NCBI RefSeq assembly: GCF_000151105.2
Contig: NC_014804.1
Coordinates: 1,910,567-1,974,566, forward strand
DNA length: 64,000 bases
Origin: Thermococcus barophilus MP
GTDB lineage: Archaea > Methanobacteriota_B > Thermococci > Thermococcales > Thermococcaceae
Direction: 5' to 3'
Shown here: positions 38,926 through 48,083 of the stretch, one piece after another
How positions within the stretch are numbered: position 1 is the first letter of the stretch
Layout: every line of letters begins with the position of its first letter
Notes under the pieces: model-generated
Told to the model about the DNA's origin: nothing
The model's database searches: none
The model's input: only the letters and a program-made list of their open reading frames with translations
Made by a program: the position numbers and the translations under genes

Positions 38926-40512
38926 TCACACCTTGATGATGACCTCGTTCTTTTCAAGCTCTTCTCCGTACTTCTTCTTGATTGCTAAGTATGCTTCGAT
39001 GGCACCAATGATCAGGATTATGAGGATCACTATTCTTGCCCTGAGCACCAGTGGTACAGCGTCTGGATATGATCCTCCAAGGACGTTCTCAACATAGGCT
39101 TTTGAAACGTGGAATCTCAGTGCTCCCATGCTGTAGTAGTCTTTTGTGTTTCCAATTAGGAGTACTGCCATGAACAGTGGAGCAATGTACATTATAATTG
39201 GCTTGAACCACTCTGGAACGTTGATAAATGCACCCTTGTGGAGCTCCTCCCAGAAGTTGTCTGGCTTGAAGAGCCACACGCCCACTATGACGTCGAAGAA
39301 TCCAAGCAGTACAAGGAAGTATGATCCGACCCACATGTCAAGCTCGCTCAAGTAAACTAAGCTGCTGTCCAATGCAACTGGCAGTCCGAGGAGGAACAGG
39401 AATACGAACACTACCCATGTGCCGACCTTTCTGTCGATCTTGAGGTCTTCCTCAAGCATTGCTACCAGATAGTTGTATGTTGCGATAGCTGATGTGAATC
39501 CTGCGAACCATAGCAAGAGGAACCACATTGCACCGAATATTCTTCCTCCAGGCATGTGCATGAAAACGTTTGGCAGTGCCATATATGCTAATCCAACACC
39601 ACCTTTAATTGCCTGCTCTGGTCCCAAGTATGCAAATGCAATTGGGATAGCCAATGAACCACCAAGTATGACCTCAGCGAATTCATTAAGTGAAACCGTT
39701 GCTAAACCTGAAAGCGCAACATCATCCTCTGGTCCAAGATAGCTGGCATAGTTGTGAATAATACCCATACCCAAACTTAACGTGAAGAATATCTGTCCTG
39801 CGGCAGCTAAGCTTATCTTGAAGAAGTTTTGCTTTAATGCTGTAAAGTTAGGTGTCCAGATGTATTCCAGACCTTTAATTGAGCTCCACTCTGGCTTAAC
39901 TGGTGAGCCAAGGGTTAGGGCTCTGATAACCAGTAAGATAGCGAACACATATAATAGTGGCATCATTACCTTGACCCATCTCTCGATACCCTTGCTGACA
40001 CCCTGTCCTACCGCAATGCCAAGGAGAACCATTGTTATGCCCCAGAAGAATATAACTGCCTTAAGATTTGCTACATAGTTCAGGAAGAACTTCACGGTAT
40101 CTTGTCCGAAGTATGCACCGGTAAGGCTGTAGTATGTGTATGCAGCTGACCATCCGATAACTTGGTAGTAGTATGAGCTCAGCAATGATGAAACTGAAAA
40201 TGCCAGCATGCCACCTATTACACCGAAAATTAATGCGGTCTTTGGTTTAACACTTTCTCTTGCCATCAAATAGAACATTGGTCCCAGTGTACCATGACCA
40301 TATTTTCCACCGTATCTTCCCGTTGTCCACTCAATCCACATCACTGGAATGCCCAAGAAGAACAGTGCAATGAAATATGGTATCATGAACGCACCGCCAC
40401 CATTGCTGGCAAGCTGGTATGGGAATCTCCAGAAGTTTCCAAGACCGATGGCATTACCTGCCATAGCTAAAATCAAACCAAGTTTGGTTGCCCATCTATC
40501 TCTTTGTTCCAT
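38926..40512 (-). CDS. Sodium-dependent amino-acid transporter (NSS/SNF family)
   Basis: The 528-residue protein has twelve helices in the LeuT-fold. The sodium and substrate site motif GNAIGLGNFWRFPYQLASNGGGAF (shown in part) opens it, with RYGGKYGHG before helix 3 and the unwound helix segments NYASYLGPEDD and WFAGFTSAIATYNY. It imports amino acids with sodium. ATG 40512 has GGGGTGA six bases upstream and a minus-strand TATA (GATATATTG) near 40531-40539. A predicted 36-residue subunit is encoded immediately after it. With GDH nearby, it probably supplies amino acids for fermentation. Confidence 0.9.
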   Translation of the reverse strand: MEQRDRWATKLGLILAMAGNAIGLGNFWRFPYQLASNGGGAFMIPYFIALFFLGIPVMWIEWTTGRYGGKYGHGTLGPMFYLMARESVKPKTALIFGVIGGMLAFSVSSLLSSYYYQVIGWSAAYTYYSLTGAYFGQDTVKFFLNYVANLKAVIFFWGITMVLLGIAVGQGVSKGIERWVKVMMPLLYVFAILLVIRALTLGSPVKPEWSSIKGLEYIWTPNFTALKQNFFKISLAAAGQIFFTLSLGMGIIHNYASYLGPEDDVALSGLATVSLNEFAEVILGGSLAIPIAFAYLGPEQAIKGGVGLAYMALPNVFMHMPGGRIFGAMWFLLLWFAGFTSAIATYNYLVAMLEEDLKIDRKVGTWVVFVFLFLLGLPVALDSSLVYLSELDMWVGSYFLVLLGFFDVIVGVWLFKPDNFWEELHKGAFINVPEWFKPIIMYIAPLFMAVLLIGNTKDYYSMGALRFHVSKAYVENVLGGSYPDAVPLVLRARIVILIILIIGAIEAYLAIKKKYGEELEKNEVIIKV

Positions 40513-40768
40513 AGTGCTTCACCCCAACCTTCAATATATCAAACACTGCAGCAATGCTCAAATATTTTGCAATTATACTCTACCTCGTCACTCATTAATA
40601 AAGCTTTCTCTTTTTTTATTTCGGCAAAAGACGATTTACTTGAGCTTAAAAGTAAGCAAACAGCATTTTTGTCATTTTTTCAATACTCTGGTAGAAAGTA
40701 AAAGATTTTTTGTCTTTCCGGTAATTTTTCTAATATATTTAGACTTTACTTGGGATGTTTTCATAAAG

Positions 40769-40778
40769 GCTTTTAAGC
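40769..40778 (+). promoter_or_regulatory. TATA box of the C/D sRNA
   Basis: GCTTTTAAGC is centred about 26 bases before the sRNA terminal stem. Confidence 0.55.
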
Positions 40779-40799
40779 ATGAGGTGTTAAGTTTGTATC

Positions 40800-40857
40800 G
40801 CCCGATGATTGCAACGAGAGTGAGCTGAGCAGTGATGACCGACTTCTCGCTGAGGGC
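40800..40857 (+). ncRNA. Box C/D guide sRNA
   Basis: All elements are present in order: terminal stem GCCC (40800-40803) with GGGC (40854-40857), box C-like ATGATTG, a 13-base guide (CAACGAGAGTGAG), box D' CTGA, three bases, perfect box C' GTGATGA, an 11-base guide (CCGACTTCTCG) and box D CTGA. The 58-base size and internal symmetry are those of archaeal C/D sRNAs. A TATA precedes it at the right distance and a TTTTT follows. It should guide 2'-O-methylation by fibrillarin; the modified base is the one pairing with the fifth guide position before D or D'. Confidence 0.82.
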
Positions 40858-40868
40858 CTTTTTGTCAA

Positions 40869-41000
40869 AAAATTTCATATGTCCGAAATTTTGGAACATT
40901 GATATTCTTTTGTGTACACTGATGTATGTAAAGTTAAAGTTCTGTGGGCTTTTCTAAGCCGAAAAGTTTTGGAAATTTTCTTATTCTGGCTGAAATTTCC
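40869..41000. repeat. Two AAATTT-type inverted repeats upstream of gdh
   Basis: AAAATTTC/GAAATTTT (40869-40892, eight-base arms) and GGAAATTT/AAATTTCC (40971-41000, eight-base arms) share the core GAAATTT. They lie 115 to 245 bases before gdh, with a perfect GTGTACAC at 40913-40920 between them. They may be regulator sites. Confidence 0.4.
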
Positions 41001-41052
41001 ATATATAACCTTTCGTTTAGAAATAAGAGTTTTCCAAGCTTTTTCGGCGAAA

Positions 41053-41063
41053 GGTTTATATAG
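41053..41063 (+). promoter_or_regulatory. TATA box of gdh
   Basis: GGTTTATATAG is a strong archaeal TATA element about 55 bases before ATG 41113. It suits a highly expressed gene. Confidence 0.7.
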
Positions 41064-41112
41064 GTAATTGCCCAAAAGTGTATCGCCAATCACCTAAATT
41101 GGAGGGATGAAC

Positions 41113-42375
41113 ATGGTTGAGCAAGACCCATTTGAAATTGCTGTTAAGCAGCTTGAAAGAGCTGCCCAGTATATGGATATAAGTGAAGAGGCTTTGGAGT
41201 TTTTAAAGAGACCCCAAAGAATTCTTGAGGTAACAATACCTGTTGAGATGGATGACGGTTCTGTAAAAGTCTTCACTGGTTTTAGAGTCCAGTACAACTG
41301 GGCTCGCGGTCCAACAAAGGGTGGAATTAGGTGGCACCCTGAAGAGACACTCAGCACCGTTAAAGCTTTGGCTGCTTGGATGACCTGGAAGACTGCTGTT
41401 ATGGACCTCCCATACGGTGGAGGTAAGGGTGGTATCATCTGTAATCCAAAGGAGCTCTCCGATAGAGAAAAGGAGAGGCTTGCAAGAGGGTATATAAGAG
41501 CCATTTATGACATCATAAGCCCATACACAGACATTCCAGCTCCAGACGTTTACACCAACCCACAGATTATGGCTTGGATGATGGATGAGTATGAGATGAT
41601 TTCAAGAAGAAAGACCCCAGCCTTCGGTATCATCACAGGTAAGCCACCAAGCGTTGGTGGTATAATAGCGAGAATGGATGCAACAGCAAGAGGTGGAGCT
41701 TTCACAGTCAGAGAGGCAGCCAAGGCACTTGGCTGGGACACCCTCAAGGGCAAGACCATTGCAATCCAGGGTTACGGTAACGCCGGTTACTACATGGCCA
41801 AGATCATGAGCGAGGAGTACGGAATGAAAGTTGTTGCCGTCAGTGACAGCAAGGGTGGTATCTACAACCCAGATGGACTCAATGCTGATGAAGTCCTTAA
41901 GTGGAAGAAGGAGCACGGCTCAGTTAAGGACTTCCCAGGAGCAACAAACATCACAAACGAAGAGCTCTTAGAGCTTGAAGTTGACGTTCTTGCACCAGCT
42001 GCAATTGAGGAAGTCATCACCAAGAAGAACGCCGACAACATCAAGGCTAAGATCATAGCGGAGCTTGCAAACGGCCCAACCACACCAGAGGCAGATGAGA
42101 TACTCTATGAGAAAGGCATCCTTATCATTCCAGACTTCCTCTGTAACGCCGGTGGTGTTACAGTCAGCTACTTCGAGTGGGTGCAGAACATAACCGGTGA
42201 CTACTGGACAGTCGAAGAGACAAGGGCAAAGCTTGACAAGAAGATGACCAAGGCATTCTGGGACGTCTACAACACCCACAAGGAGAAGAACATCAACATG
42301 CGTGATGCTGCTTACGTCGTTGCCGTCAGCAGAGTCTACCAGGCAATGCTCGACAGAGGATGGGTCAAGAAGTGA
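41113..42375 (+). CDS. gdhA: Glutamate dehydrogenase (hyperthermophilic archaeal type)
   Basis: The hexameric enzyme interconverts glutamate and 2-oxoglutarate plus ammonia, with NADP(H) preference in Thermococcales. The N-terminus [20 protein letters not shown] is nearly the known Pyrococcus/Thermococcus sequence. Catalytic segments are [22 protein letters not shown] and [11 protein letters not shown], and the nucleotide fold has [15 protein letters not shown] 41113 has GGAGGG six bases upstream; ATG 41107 is too close. Length 420 is normal. Codon use is GC-richer in the second half, as expected of a highly expressed gene. A T-rich terminator follows. Confidence 0.97.
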   Translation: MVEQDPFEIAVKQLERAAQYMDISEEALEFLKRPQRILEVTIPVEMDDGSVKVFTGFRVQYNWARGPTKGGIRWHPEETLSTVKALAAWMTWKTAVMDLPYGGGKGGIICNPKELSDREKERLARGYIRAIYDIISPYTDIPAPDVYTNPQIMAWMMDEYEMISRRKTPAFGIITGKPPSVGGIIARMDATARGGAFTVREAAKALGWDTLKGKTIAIQGYGNAGYYMAKIMSEEYGMKVVAVSDSKGGIYNPDGLNADEVLKWKKEHGSVKDFPGATNITNEELLELEVDVLAPAAIEEVITKKNADNIKAKIIAELANGPTTPEADEILYEKGILIIPDFLCNAGGVTVSYFEWVQNITGDYWTVEETRAKLDKKMTKAFWDVYNTHKEKNINMRDAAYVVAVSRVYQAMLDRGWVKK

Positions 42376-42406
42376 TCTTCTTCCTCTTTTCTTATTGTTC
42401 TTTTCT
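42376..42406 (+). terminator. T-rich terminator after gdhA
   Basis: A pyrimidine-rich tract with several T runs follows the stop directly. Archaeal termination needs only such tracts, in part with aCPSF1, encoded 2 kb downstream. Confidence 0.55.
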
Positions 42407-42453
42407 GTGAAAATTAGCTTTTCTGAAGATTAATTAAAAAATCAAAAAAGAAA

Positions 42454-43617
42454 TTAAGCTTTAGCCCAGTATTCCTTTTCTTCAATCATTGCGCTAATCA
42501 TCTCATCTTCATTCTTGAACATGGTTCTCCTTGATGGATTCTGCATACCGTAGAACTCCATGAATGGGCTGGGTCTCCTCTTAAATGGATAGTACAGATA
42601 GATTGCTGCCAGTGTTCTGTATGCTTCAGCCATCTCGCTTATAACTCCGGCTGAGATGCCTTCGGCATAATGATAGACGGCTATTGCCTTGCTGACGTCA
42701 ACAAGGTTAAAGTCCCTCTCCACCAACTGTCTTCTTAGAATGTCCGTTGCCTGCTCAATGTCTTCTCTTTCAAGCTCCTCGACTTCTTCTCCATCAAAGA
42801 TGTTTTTAATCCTAATCTTCTTTATCCCTGGATTTTTTTCGACTTGATTATCGTACTCTGCAACGATCCACCAGTCATCTAAGGCACCAGGGTCAAGAAC
42901 AGTAAAGTATTTGCTGAGCTTTTCGTAGAATCCTCTAACTCTGTGGTAGTATTCTTCTTCATGCCCGGTCATTGGGTAGCTGAGATAAACGAGAGGCTTT
43001 TCTTTCTCGTGGAATATTAAATCTATGAACGTTTGATATGGGTGTCTTATTCCAAACTGGAGGATATAGCGGACTTCTATGCCTTCTTTTTTCAGCTCAT
43101 GGATTAGCGTTTTAACATGGTTTATAGCATCTTCTCGCCACATAACTAAGGTGGTAAGCTTTATGTTGTCTTTCTCCTTTCCAAATCGCTCGAACCACTC
43201 TGGGTCATTTATAATCCTTCTTCTGACGCTTAGAATATCGTCAAGCATTATTATGACTCTATCGGGTTTAAGCAGCTTTAAATTGCTTAGGGTGAATCCC
43301 AAAACGCTCCCACTTCCCCATCTAAAGAGGGAAGGTGTTGAAACCAGATGGAACTTCTTGTCGCTGTTGTCTATATGCATTCTTATTTTTTCAAAAGCTT
43401 CATCTCTAATGTCGTTCATTAAATCTGGGTGGCTTATTGCAAAGTCAAGAACATTTTTTCTCGTGATTTTGACCCCCCTTTCCTTTCCCACCTCTTTTAG
43501 GTATTCAAAGACATGATAGTAGGCGTAGCTTTCTTTTTCTGCAAGCTTTAGAGCTTCCTCAATGTATTCATCCCTTCCGTTAAGCGGAGGGCCAGTTAGG
43601 AGAATTACCTCTTTCAT
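42454..43617 (-). CDS. Adenylate-kinase-like protein with deoxyribosyltransferase-like C-domain
   Basis: The 387-residue protein starts ILLTGPPLNGRDEYIEEAL. This resembles a P-loop, but the essential GK[ST] is replaced by GRD. The middle (RVIIMLDDILSVRRRII) resembles a nucleotide-kinase core. The second half has PLVYLSYPMTGHEEEYY and DPGALDDWW, reminiscent of the nucleoside 2-deoxyribosyltransferase-like/DUF4406 fold. It is conserved in Thermococcales as far as I recall, without known function. ATG 43617 has GGTG at six bases. It diverges from the proteasome gene. Nucleotide binding without classical hydrolysis is plausible. Confidence 0.65.
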   Translation of the reverse strand: MKEVILLTGPPLNGRDEYIEEALKLAEKESYAYYHVFEYLKEVGKERGVKITRKNVLDFAISHPDLMNDIRDEAFEKIRMHIDNSDKKFHLVSTPSLFRWGSGSVLGFTLSNLKLLKPDRVIIMLDDILSVRRRIINDPEWFERFGKEKDNIKLTTLVMWREDAINHVKTLIHELKKEGIEVRYILQFGIRHPYQTFIDLIFHEKEKPLVYLSYPMTGHEEEYYHRVRGFYEKLSKYFTVLDPGALDDWWIVAEYDNQVEKNPGIKKIRIKNIFDGEEVEELEREDIEQATDILRRQLVERDFNLVDVSKAIAVYHYAEGISAGVISEMAEAYRTLAAIYLYYPFKRRPSPFMEFYGMQNPSRRTMFKNEDEMISAMIEEKEYWAKA

Positions 43618-43693
43618 TTTTGCCACCTTTTAATTTTGCTCAAAGCTGTTAGATTTTCATCAAAGAAGTTTATAAATCAACCTCCCAAATGCG

Positions 43694-43708
43694 AAAACTT
43701 TAAATAGT
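43694..43708 (+). promoter_or_regulatory. TATA box of psmB-aCPSF1
   Basis: AAACTTTAAATAGTA lies about 50 bases before ATG 43751. The divergent kinase-like gene has its own GATTTATAAACTT on the minus strand at 43667-43679. Confidence 0.5.
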
Positions 43709-43750
43709 ATTCAGGATTAGGGGGTTTTGTAGAGTTCTATCTGTTCTATC

Positions 43751-44386
43751 ATGGCTAAAGGGGTGTTGCACTTGAGTAAATTTAAAGGGACAACAACAGT
43801 AGGCATTGTTTGTAATGACGGAGTGGTGTTGGCAGCGGATATGAGAGCAACAATTGGCAACATGGTTATGTCAAAGAATGTCACAAAGATATTTCAGATA
43901 GACGAGCACTTAGCGTTGGCAGGTGCAGGCAATGTGGGGGATATCTTAAGTCTTGTCAGGATGCTCAGGGCAGAGACCAAGCTTTATAGAGCAAGGGTTG
44001 GCAGGGAGATGAGTGTTAAGGCTTTGGCAACATTAACAGCAAACATTCTCAATGGGACAAAATATTTCCCATATTTTGGCTGGTTCTTAATTGGGGGTTA
44101 TGATGAAAAGCCAAATCTTTATTCTGTTGATATGGCTGGAGGAATGACTGAGGATAAATATGTTTCAGCAGGTTCTGGTATGGAGTTCGCATATGCTGTT
44201 TTAGAAAATGAATACAAAGAGGACATGAGTGTTGATGAAGGCGTTAAATTAGCAGTTAAAGCAATAAACACTGCTATTAAGAGGGACGTTTTCACGGGAG
44301 ATGGAATACTGGTTGTTAAAATTACAAAAGAAGGATACAGAGAACTCGACAAAAAGGAAGTTGATAAGATTCTCAAAACTCTTTAA
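43751..44386 (+). CDS. psmB: Proteasome beta subunit
   Basis: The protein is a 20S proteasome catalytic subunit, processed at Gly-Thr in FKG/TTTVG to expose the nucleophile Thr14 (numbered from ATG 43751). Other active-site residues are Asp in [10 protein letters not shown] and Lys in [22 protein letters not shown] is also typical. The start is uncertain. ATG 43751 lacks a ribosome-binding site, while TTG 43772 follows GGGGTG at six bases and would give a six-residue propeptide (MSKFKG). The gene is joined to aCPSF1 with eight bases between, a conserved pairing of protein and RNA turnover. Confidence 0.95.
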   Translation: MAKGVLHLSKFKGTTTVGIVCNDGVVLAADMRATIGNMVMSKNVTKIFQIDEHLALAGAGNVGDILSLVRMLRAETKLYRARVGREMSVKALATLTANILNGTKYFPYFGWFLIGGYDEKPNLYSVDMAGGMTEDKYVSAGSGMEFAYAVLENEYKEDMSVDEGVKLAVKAINTAIKRDVFTGDGILVVKITKEGYRELDKKEVDKILKTL

Positions 44387-44403
44387 GTTCAGAGGTGAGT
44401 AAA

Positions 44404-46350
44404 GTGATAAAGAGGGAGAGCTTTGTAGATGACATTTTAAAGGAAATGAGGGAGATTATAAATCAAATGGTTCCAAGAGAAGCGAAAATAACAGATATTG
44501 AGTTTGAAGGCCCTGAGCTCGTTATTTATGTTAAAAATCCCGAGGCAATAATGCAAGATGGAGATTTAATTAAAAACCTTGCTAAGGTTCTCAAAAAAAG
44601 AATTAGTGTCAGACCTGATCCAGATGTTCTTCTTCCTCCCGAGAGAGCTGAAGGCTTGATTAAGGAGATAGTACCTTCTGAAGCTGAAATCACGAACATA
44701 AGCTTTGACCCTTCTGTTGGTGAGGTCATTATTGAGGCTAAAAAGCCGGGACTGGTTATTGGAAAGAACGGCGAGACATTGAGGAAAATAACACAGAAGG
44801 TTCACTGGGCGCCGAGAGTTGTTAGGACCCCACCTTTGCAGTCTCAAACAATATATTCGATTAGACAAATTCTCCAAACAGAGAGCAAAGACAGAAGGAA
44901 GTTTCTCAGGAATGTGGGGAGAAACATTTACAGAAAGCCGGAGCTTAAAAGTGAGTGGATCAGAATAACAGGTCTTGGGGGTTTTAGAGAGGTTGGAAGA
45001 AGTGCCCTACTTGTTCAAACAAATGAAAGCTTCGTTTTGGTTGATTTCGGAATAAATGTTGCAGCGCTAAACGATCCAAAAAAAGCATTTCCACATTTTG
45101 ACGCCCCTGAGTTTAGATATGTCTTGAATGAAGGGTTGCTGGACGCTATAATCATCACCCATGCCCATTTGGACCACAGCGGACTGTTGCCATATCTCTT
45201 CCGCTACAACCTCTTTGATGGGCCAATTTACACAACACCTCCAACAAGGGACTTAATGGTTCTTCTTCAGAAGGACTTCATAGAAATACAGCAGAGCAAC
45301 GGTGCAGAACCGCTTTATAAGCCAAAAGACATAAAAGAAGTTGTAAAGCATACGATAACCCTTGATTATGGGGAAGTAAGGGACATATCTCCAGACATGA
45401 GGCTTACCCTTCACAACGCTGGACACATTTTGGGTTCTGCCATAGTTCACCTCCACATTGGAAATGGGCTCCATAATGTGGCAGTTACGGGAGACTTCAA
45501 GTTCATTCCAACAAGACTGTTTGAACCTGCCAATGCAAGGTTTCCAAGGCTTGAAACGCTGATCATGGAATCAACATATGGAGGAAGCAATGACTATCAG
45601 ATGCCAAGAGAAGATGCAGAGAAAAAGCTCATTGAGGTTATCCATCAAACGATAAAGAGAAAAGGGAAAGTGCTTATCCCAGCAATGGCCGTTGGTAGGG
45701 CTCAGGAGATCATGATGGTTCTTGAGGAGTACGCAAGAGTGGGTGGCATTGAAGTGCCGATATATCTTGATGGAATGATCTGGGAGGCAACAGCAATTCA
45801 CACTGCCTATCCTGAATACCTAAGCAAGCACTTGAGGGATCAGATATTCCATGAGGGATACAACCCATTTTTAAATGAAATATTCAAGCCGGTTGCAAAT
45901 TCTAAGGAGAGGCAAGACATAATTGACAGTGAAGAGCCTGCAATCATAATAGCATCTTCGGGCATGCTCGTTGGTGGGCCGAGTGTTGAGTACTTCAAAC
46001 AACTGGCACCGGATCCAAGGAATTCCATAATTTTCGTCAGCTATCAGGCAGAAGGAACACTTGGAAGGCAAGTGCAGAGGGGTCTCAAGGAAATACCAAC
46101 AATTGGGGAAGGCGGCAGGACAGAAGTGATAAGGGTAAACATGGAGGTTCATACAATCGATGGATTCTCAGGTCATGCTGATAGGAGAGAGCTGATGAGC
46201 TACGTTGCAAAAGTAAGGCCAAGACCCGAGAGGGTAATCACGGTTCACGGTGAACCACAAAAGTGTCTTGATTTAGCTTCAAGTCTGCATAAAAGATTCA
46301 GCATCTCAACAAGAGCACCCAACAATCTGGATGCAATAAGGTTAAAGTGA
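44404..46350 (+). CDS. Archaeal CPSF1-type beta-CASP ribonuclease / termination factor (aCPSF1, FttA)
   Basis: Two N-terminal KH domains (the second with PGLVIGKNGETLRKI, residues about 1-145) precede a metallo-beta-lactamase fold with the metal motif THAHLDHSG. The beta-CASP insert contains MESTYGG, and GHADRRELMSYV closes the catalytic motifs. The enzyme cuts nascent RNA at U-rich sites and drives transcription termination in archaea. I choose GTG 44404 because GAGGTGA lies five bases upstream; the earlier GTG is within that site. Length 648 is normal. The T-rich signals seen after genes in this window are its expected sites. Confidence 0.95.
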   Translation: MIKRESFVDDILKEMREIINQMVPREAKITDIEFEGPELVIYVKNPEAIMQDGDLIKNLAKVLKKRISVRPDPDVLLPPERAEGLIKEIVPSEAEITNISFDPSVGEVIIEAKKPGLVIGKNGETLRKITQKVHWAPRVVRTPPLQSQTIYSIRQILQTESKDRRKFLRNVGRNIYRKPELKSEWIRITGLGGFREVGRSALLVQTNESFVLVDFGINVAALNDPKKAFPHFDAPEFRYVLNEGLLDAIIITHAHLDHSGLLPYLFRYNLFDGPIYTTPPTRDLMVLLQKDFIEIQQSNGAEPLYKPKDIKEVVKHTITLDYGEVRDISPDMRLTLHNAGHILGSAIVHLHIGNGLHNVAVTGDFKFIPTRLFEPANARFPRLETLIMESTYGGSNDYQMPREDAEKKLIEVIHQTIKRKGKVLIPAMAVGRAQEIMMVLEEYARVGGIEVPIYLDGMIWEATAIHTAYPEYLSKHLRDQIFHEGYNPFLNEIFKPVANSKERQDIIDSEEPAIIIASSGMLVGGPSVEYFKQLAPDPRNSIIFVSYQAEGTLGRQVQRGLKEIPTIGEGGRTEVIRVNMEVHTIDGFSGHADRRELMSYVAKVRPRPERVITVHGEPQKCLDLASSLHKRFSISTRAPNNLDAIRLK

Positions 46351-46380
46351 TCTTTTTACTATCTATCTTTTGGTGATAGC

Positions 46381-47709
46381 ATGAGATGTCCAAGATGTGG
46401 GAGAGAGTATTCCTCTTTTATTCCTCCGCGGTGCTTATGTGGTGAACTGCTTGAGATAACATATGACTACTCCAATGTTGATCCTGGAAAATGGAAAAGC
46501 CGTGAGAAAGGAGTTTGGCGCTATAAAGAACTTTTACCTGAAGTTGACGAAATCGTGACTCTCAAGGAAGGGGGAACTCCCTTAGTGAAAGCTAAAATTG
46601 GTGAAGAGCTAAATCTTAATGTCTACATAAAAGATGAGACTCGAAATCCTACAGGCTCCTTTAGAGACAGACTTGTAACTGTTGGCGTCTCTTACGGTCT
46701 TCCCTATTCTGATAATGGTTTTATAGTTGCAAGCGATGGAAATGCTGCTGCTTCTTTAGCTGCTTATGCTGCGAGAGCTAACAGAGAGGCTTTTGTTGTA
46801 GTGCCGAGAAGGGTTGATAAGGGAAAGCTCATCCAGATGATAGCTTTTGGTGCAAAGATAATCCGCTATGGGGACAGTGTTGATGAGTGTGTAGATTACG
46901 CTAAAGAGCTTGCAAAGCTCAATGGCTTATACGATATAACCCCAGAGAACAACATAATTGGATTAGAGGGACAGAAAACTGTAGCTTTTGAGCTTTGGGA
47001 AGAGATAAATCCAACACATGTTGTTATTCCAACGGGAAGCGGGAGCAACCTCTACAGCATTTATAAGGGCTTTAAGGAGCTTTTGGAGATTGGGGCAATT
47101 GAGGAATTGCCAAAGCTAATAGCTGTTCAAACAGATAAGTGCAACCCAATAGCGAGTGAAATTTTGGGGATAAAACAAAAGAGAGAATTCACAAAAGCTT
47201 TGGGGCTTTATGTTAAAGACCCAGTAAATCGAGAAAGAGCAGTTAAAGCTGTAAAAGAAAGTGGTGGAACAGCTGTTGTAGTTAGGGAAGATGAACTTGA
47301 CTTGGGAGAAAAGCTATTGGCTAAAGAGGGTGTTTTTGTTGAATATGCATCAGCTGTTGTAGTTCCGGCTCTCATCAAGCTTAGCAATGAGGGATATTTT
47401 GAAAAAGACGATAGGATTGTTCTCATTGTCACCGGTTCCGGGCTCAAGAGCTATTATATAGATGAGCGGGAGAAATTCTCCATTGGTGGAACTAAGCTCA
47501 AAATTCTCAAACTGCTGAAAGAAAAGCCTATGTACGGCTATGAAATATGGGAGAACTTAGAAAAGCCAATGAAATATCAGGCTGTTTACCAGCACATTAA
47601 AGAGCTTGAGAGCTTAGGGCTCATAGAGGAAGCATGCAAGAAAGGGAGAAAGATTTACTACAAATTGACTGAAAAGGGACAGCGTTTGTTGGAGAACTTT
47701 GAAGAATAG
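46381..47709 (+). CDS. Threonine-synthase-like PLP-fold protein fused to a PadR-type winged helix, with Lys-to-Arg at the PLP site
   Basis: An N-terminal zinc ribbon-like CPRCGREYSSFIPPRCLC precedes a fold-type II PLP domain (residues about 50-360), with VASDGNAAASLAAYAARA and TGSGSNLYSIY as phosphate-binding loops. The invariant lysine of (S/G)FKDR is Arg here (NPTGSFRDRL), so a Schiff base cannot form in the usual way. Residues 370-442 form a winged helix of PadR type (KILKLLKEKPMYGYEIWENL, VYQHIKELESLGLIEE, YYKLTEKGQRLL). The fusion suggests a transcription regulator sensing an amino acid or cofactor, and not a threonine synthase. Start ATG 46381 follows GGTGAT. Possible operon with the DUF5379-like gene and rpiA. 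Confidence 0.85.
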   Translation: MRCPRCGREYSSFIPPRCLCGELLEITYDYSNVDPGKWKSREKGVWRYKELLPEVDEIVTLKEGGTPLVKAKIGEELNLNVYIKDETRNPTGSFRDRLVTVGVSYGLPYSDNGFIVASDGNAAASLAAYAARANREAFVVVPRRVDKGKLIQMIAFGAKIIRYGDSVDECVDYAKELAKLNGLYDITPENNIIGLEGQKTVAFELWEEINPTHVVIPTGSGSNLYSIYKGFKELLEIGAIEELPKLIAVQTDKCNPIASEILGIKQKREFTKALGLYVKDPVNRERAVKAVKESGGTAVVVREDELDLGEKLLAKEGVFVEYASAVVVPALIKLSNEGYFEKDDRIVLIVTGSGLKSYYIDEREKFSIGGTKLKILKLLKEKPMYGYEIWENLEKPMKYQAVYQHIKELESLGLIEEACKKGRKIYYKLTEKGQRLLENFEE

Positions 47710-47756
47710 AAAGAATTTTAAAGACCTTTAAATACTAAGCCTTTTAGGTGGGAAAC

Positions 47757-48080
47757 GTGAGAGTTGAGAGCAAAGTGTCACTTGTCATCTATGCAATGGG
47801 GGCTTTGGGTGGGATAATCAGCGGTGTACTTTCTGCTAACGCTAATCTTGGCTACATTGCTGGTCTGCTCTTGTATCTGCTAACTCCTAAGGTAATTAAA
47901 GCCACTATTAAGGATCTGCCTGGAGAGCTGCAAGACGACAATGTTCTCCTTAGAAAATCATTTTGGGGCTTTCTGTTGTTCTGGTTTTACTTCACGATAC
48001 TCGTTTACAACATAGTGCTCCCACAGCAGCCTGTGTTCTATTCAAATCAGAGCTTACTGTATAACGCAACAAAGGGATGA
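47757..48080 (+). CDS. Small membrane protein (DUF5379-like)
   Basis: The 107-residue protein has three to four hydrophobic segments (SLVIYAMGALGGIISGVL, YIAGLLLYLLT, FWGFLLFWFYFTILVYNIV). GTG 47757 follows AGGTGG at six bases. It ends three bases before the rpiA start and starts about 47 bases after the threonine-synthase-like gene, so all three may be one operon. The family is small and archaeal; role unknown. Confidence 0.7.
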   Translation: MRVESKVSLVIYAMGALGGIISGVLSANANLGYIAGLLLYLLTPKVIKATIKDLPGELQDDNVLLRKSFWGFLLFWFYFTILVYNIVLPQQPVFYSNQSLLYNATKG

Positions 48081-48083
48081 ATT

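Larger units (their letters stand above)
40513..41112. other. Long divergent intergenic region of 600 bases
   Basis: It holds the NSS promoter on the left, a box C/D sRNA in the middle (40800-40857), two AAATTT-type inverted repeats and the strong GDH promoter on the right. 40560-40760 is AT-rich and shows no feature I recognise. Confidence 0.7.
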
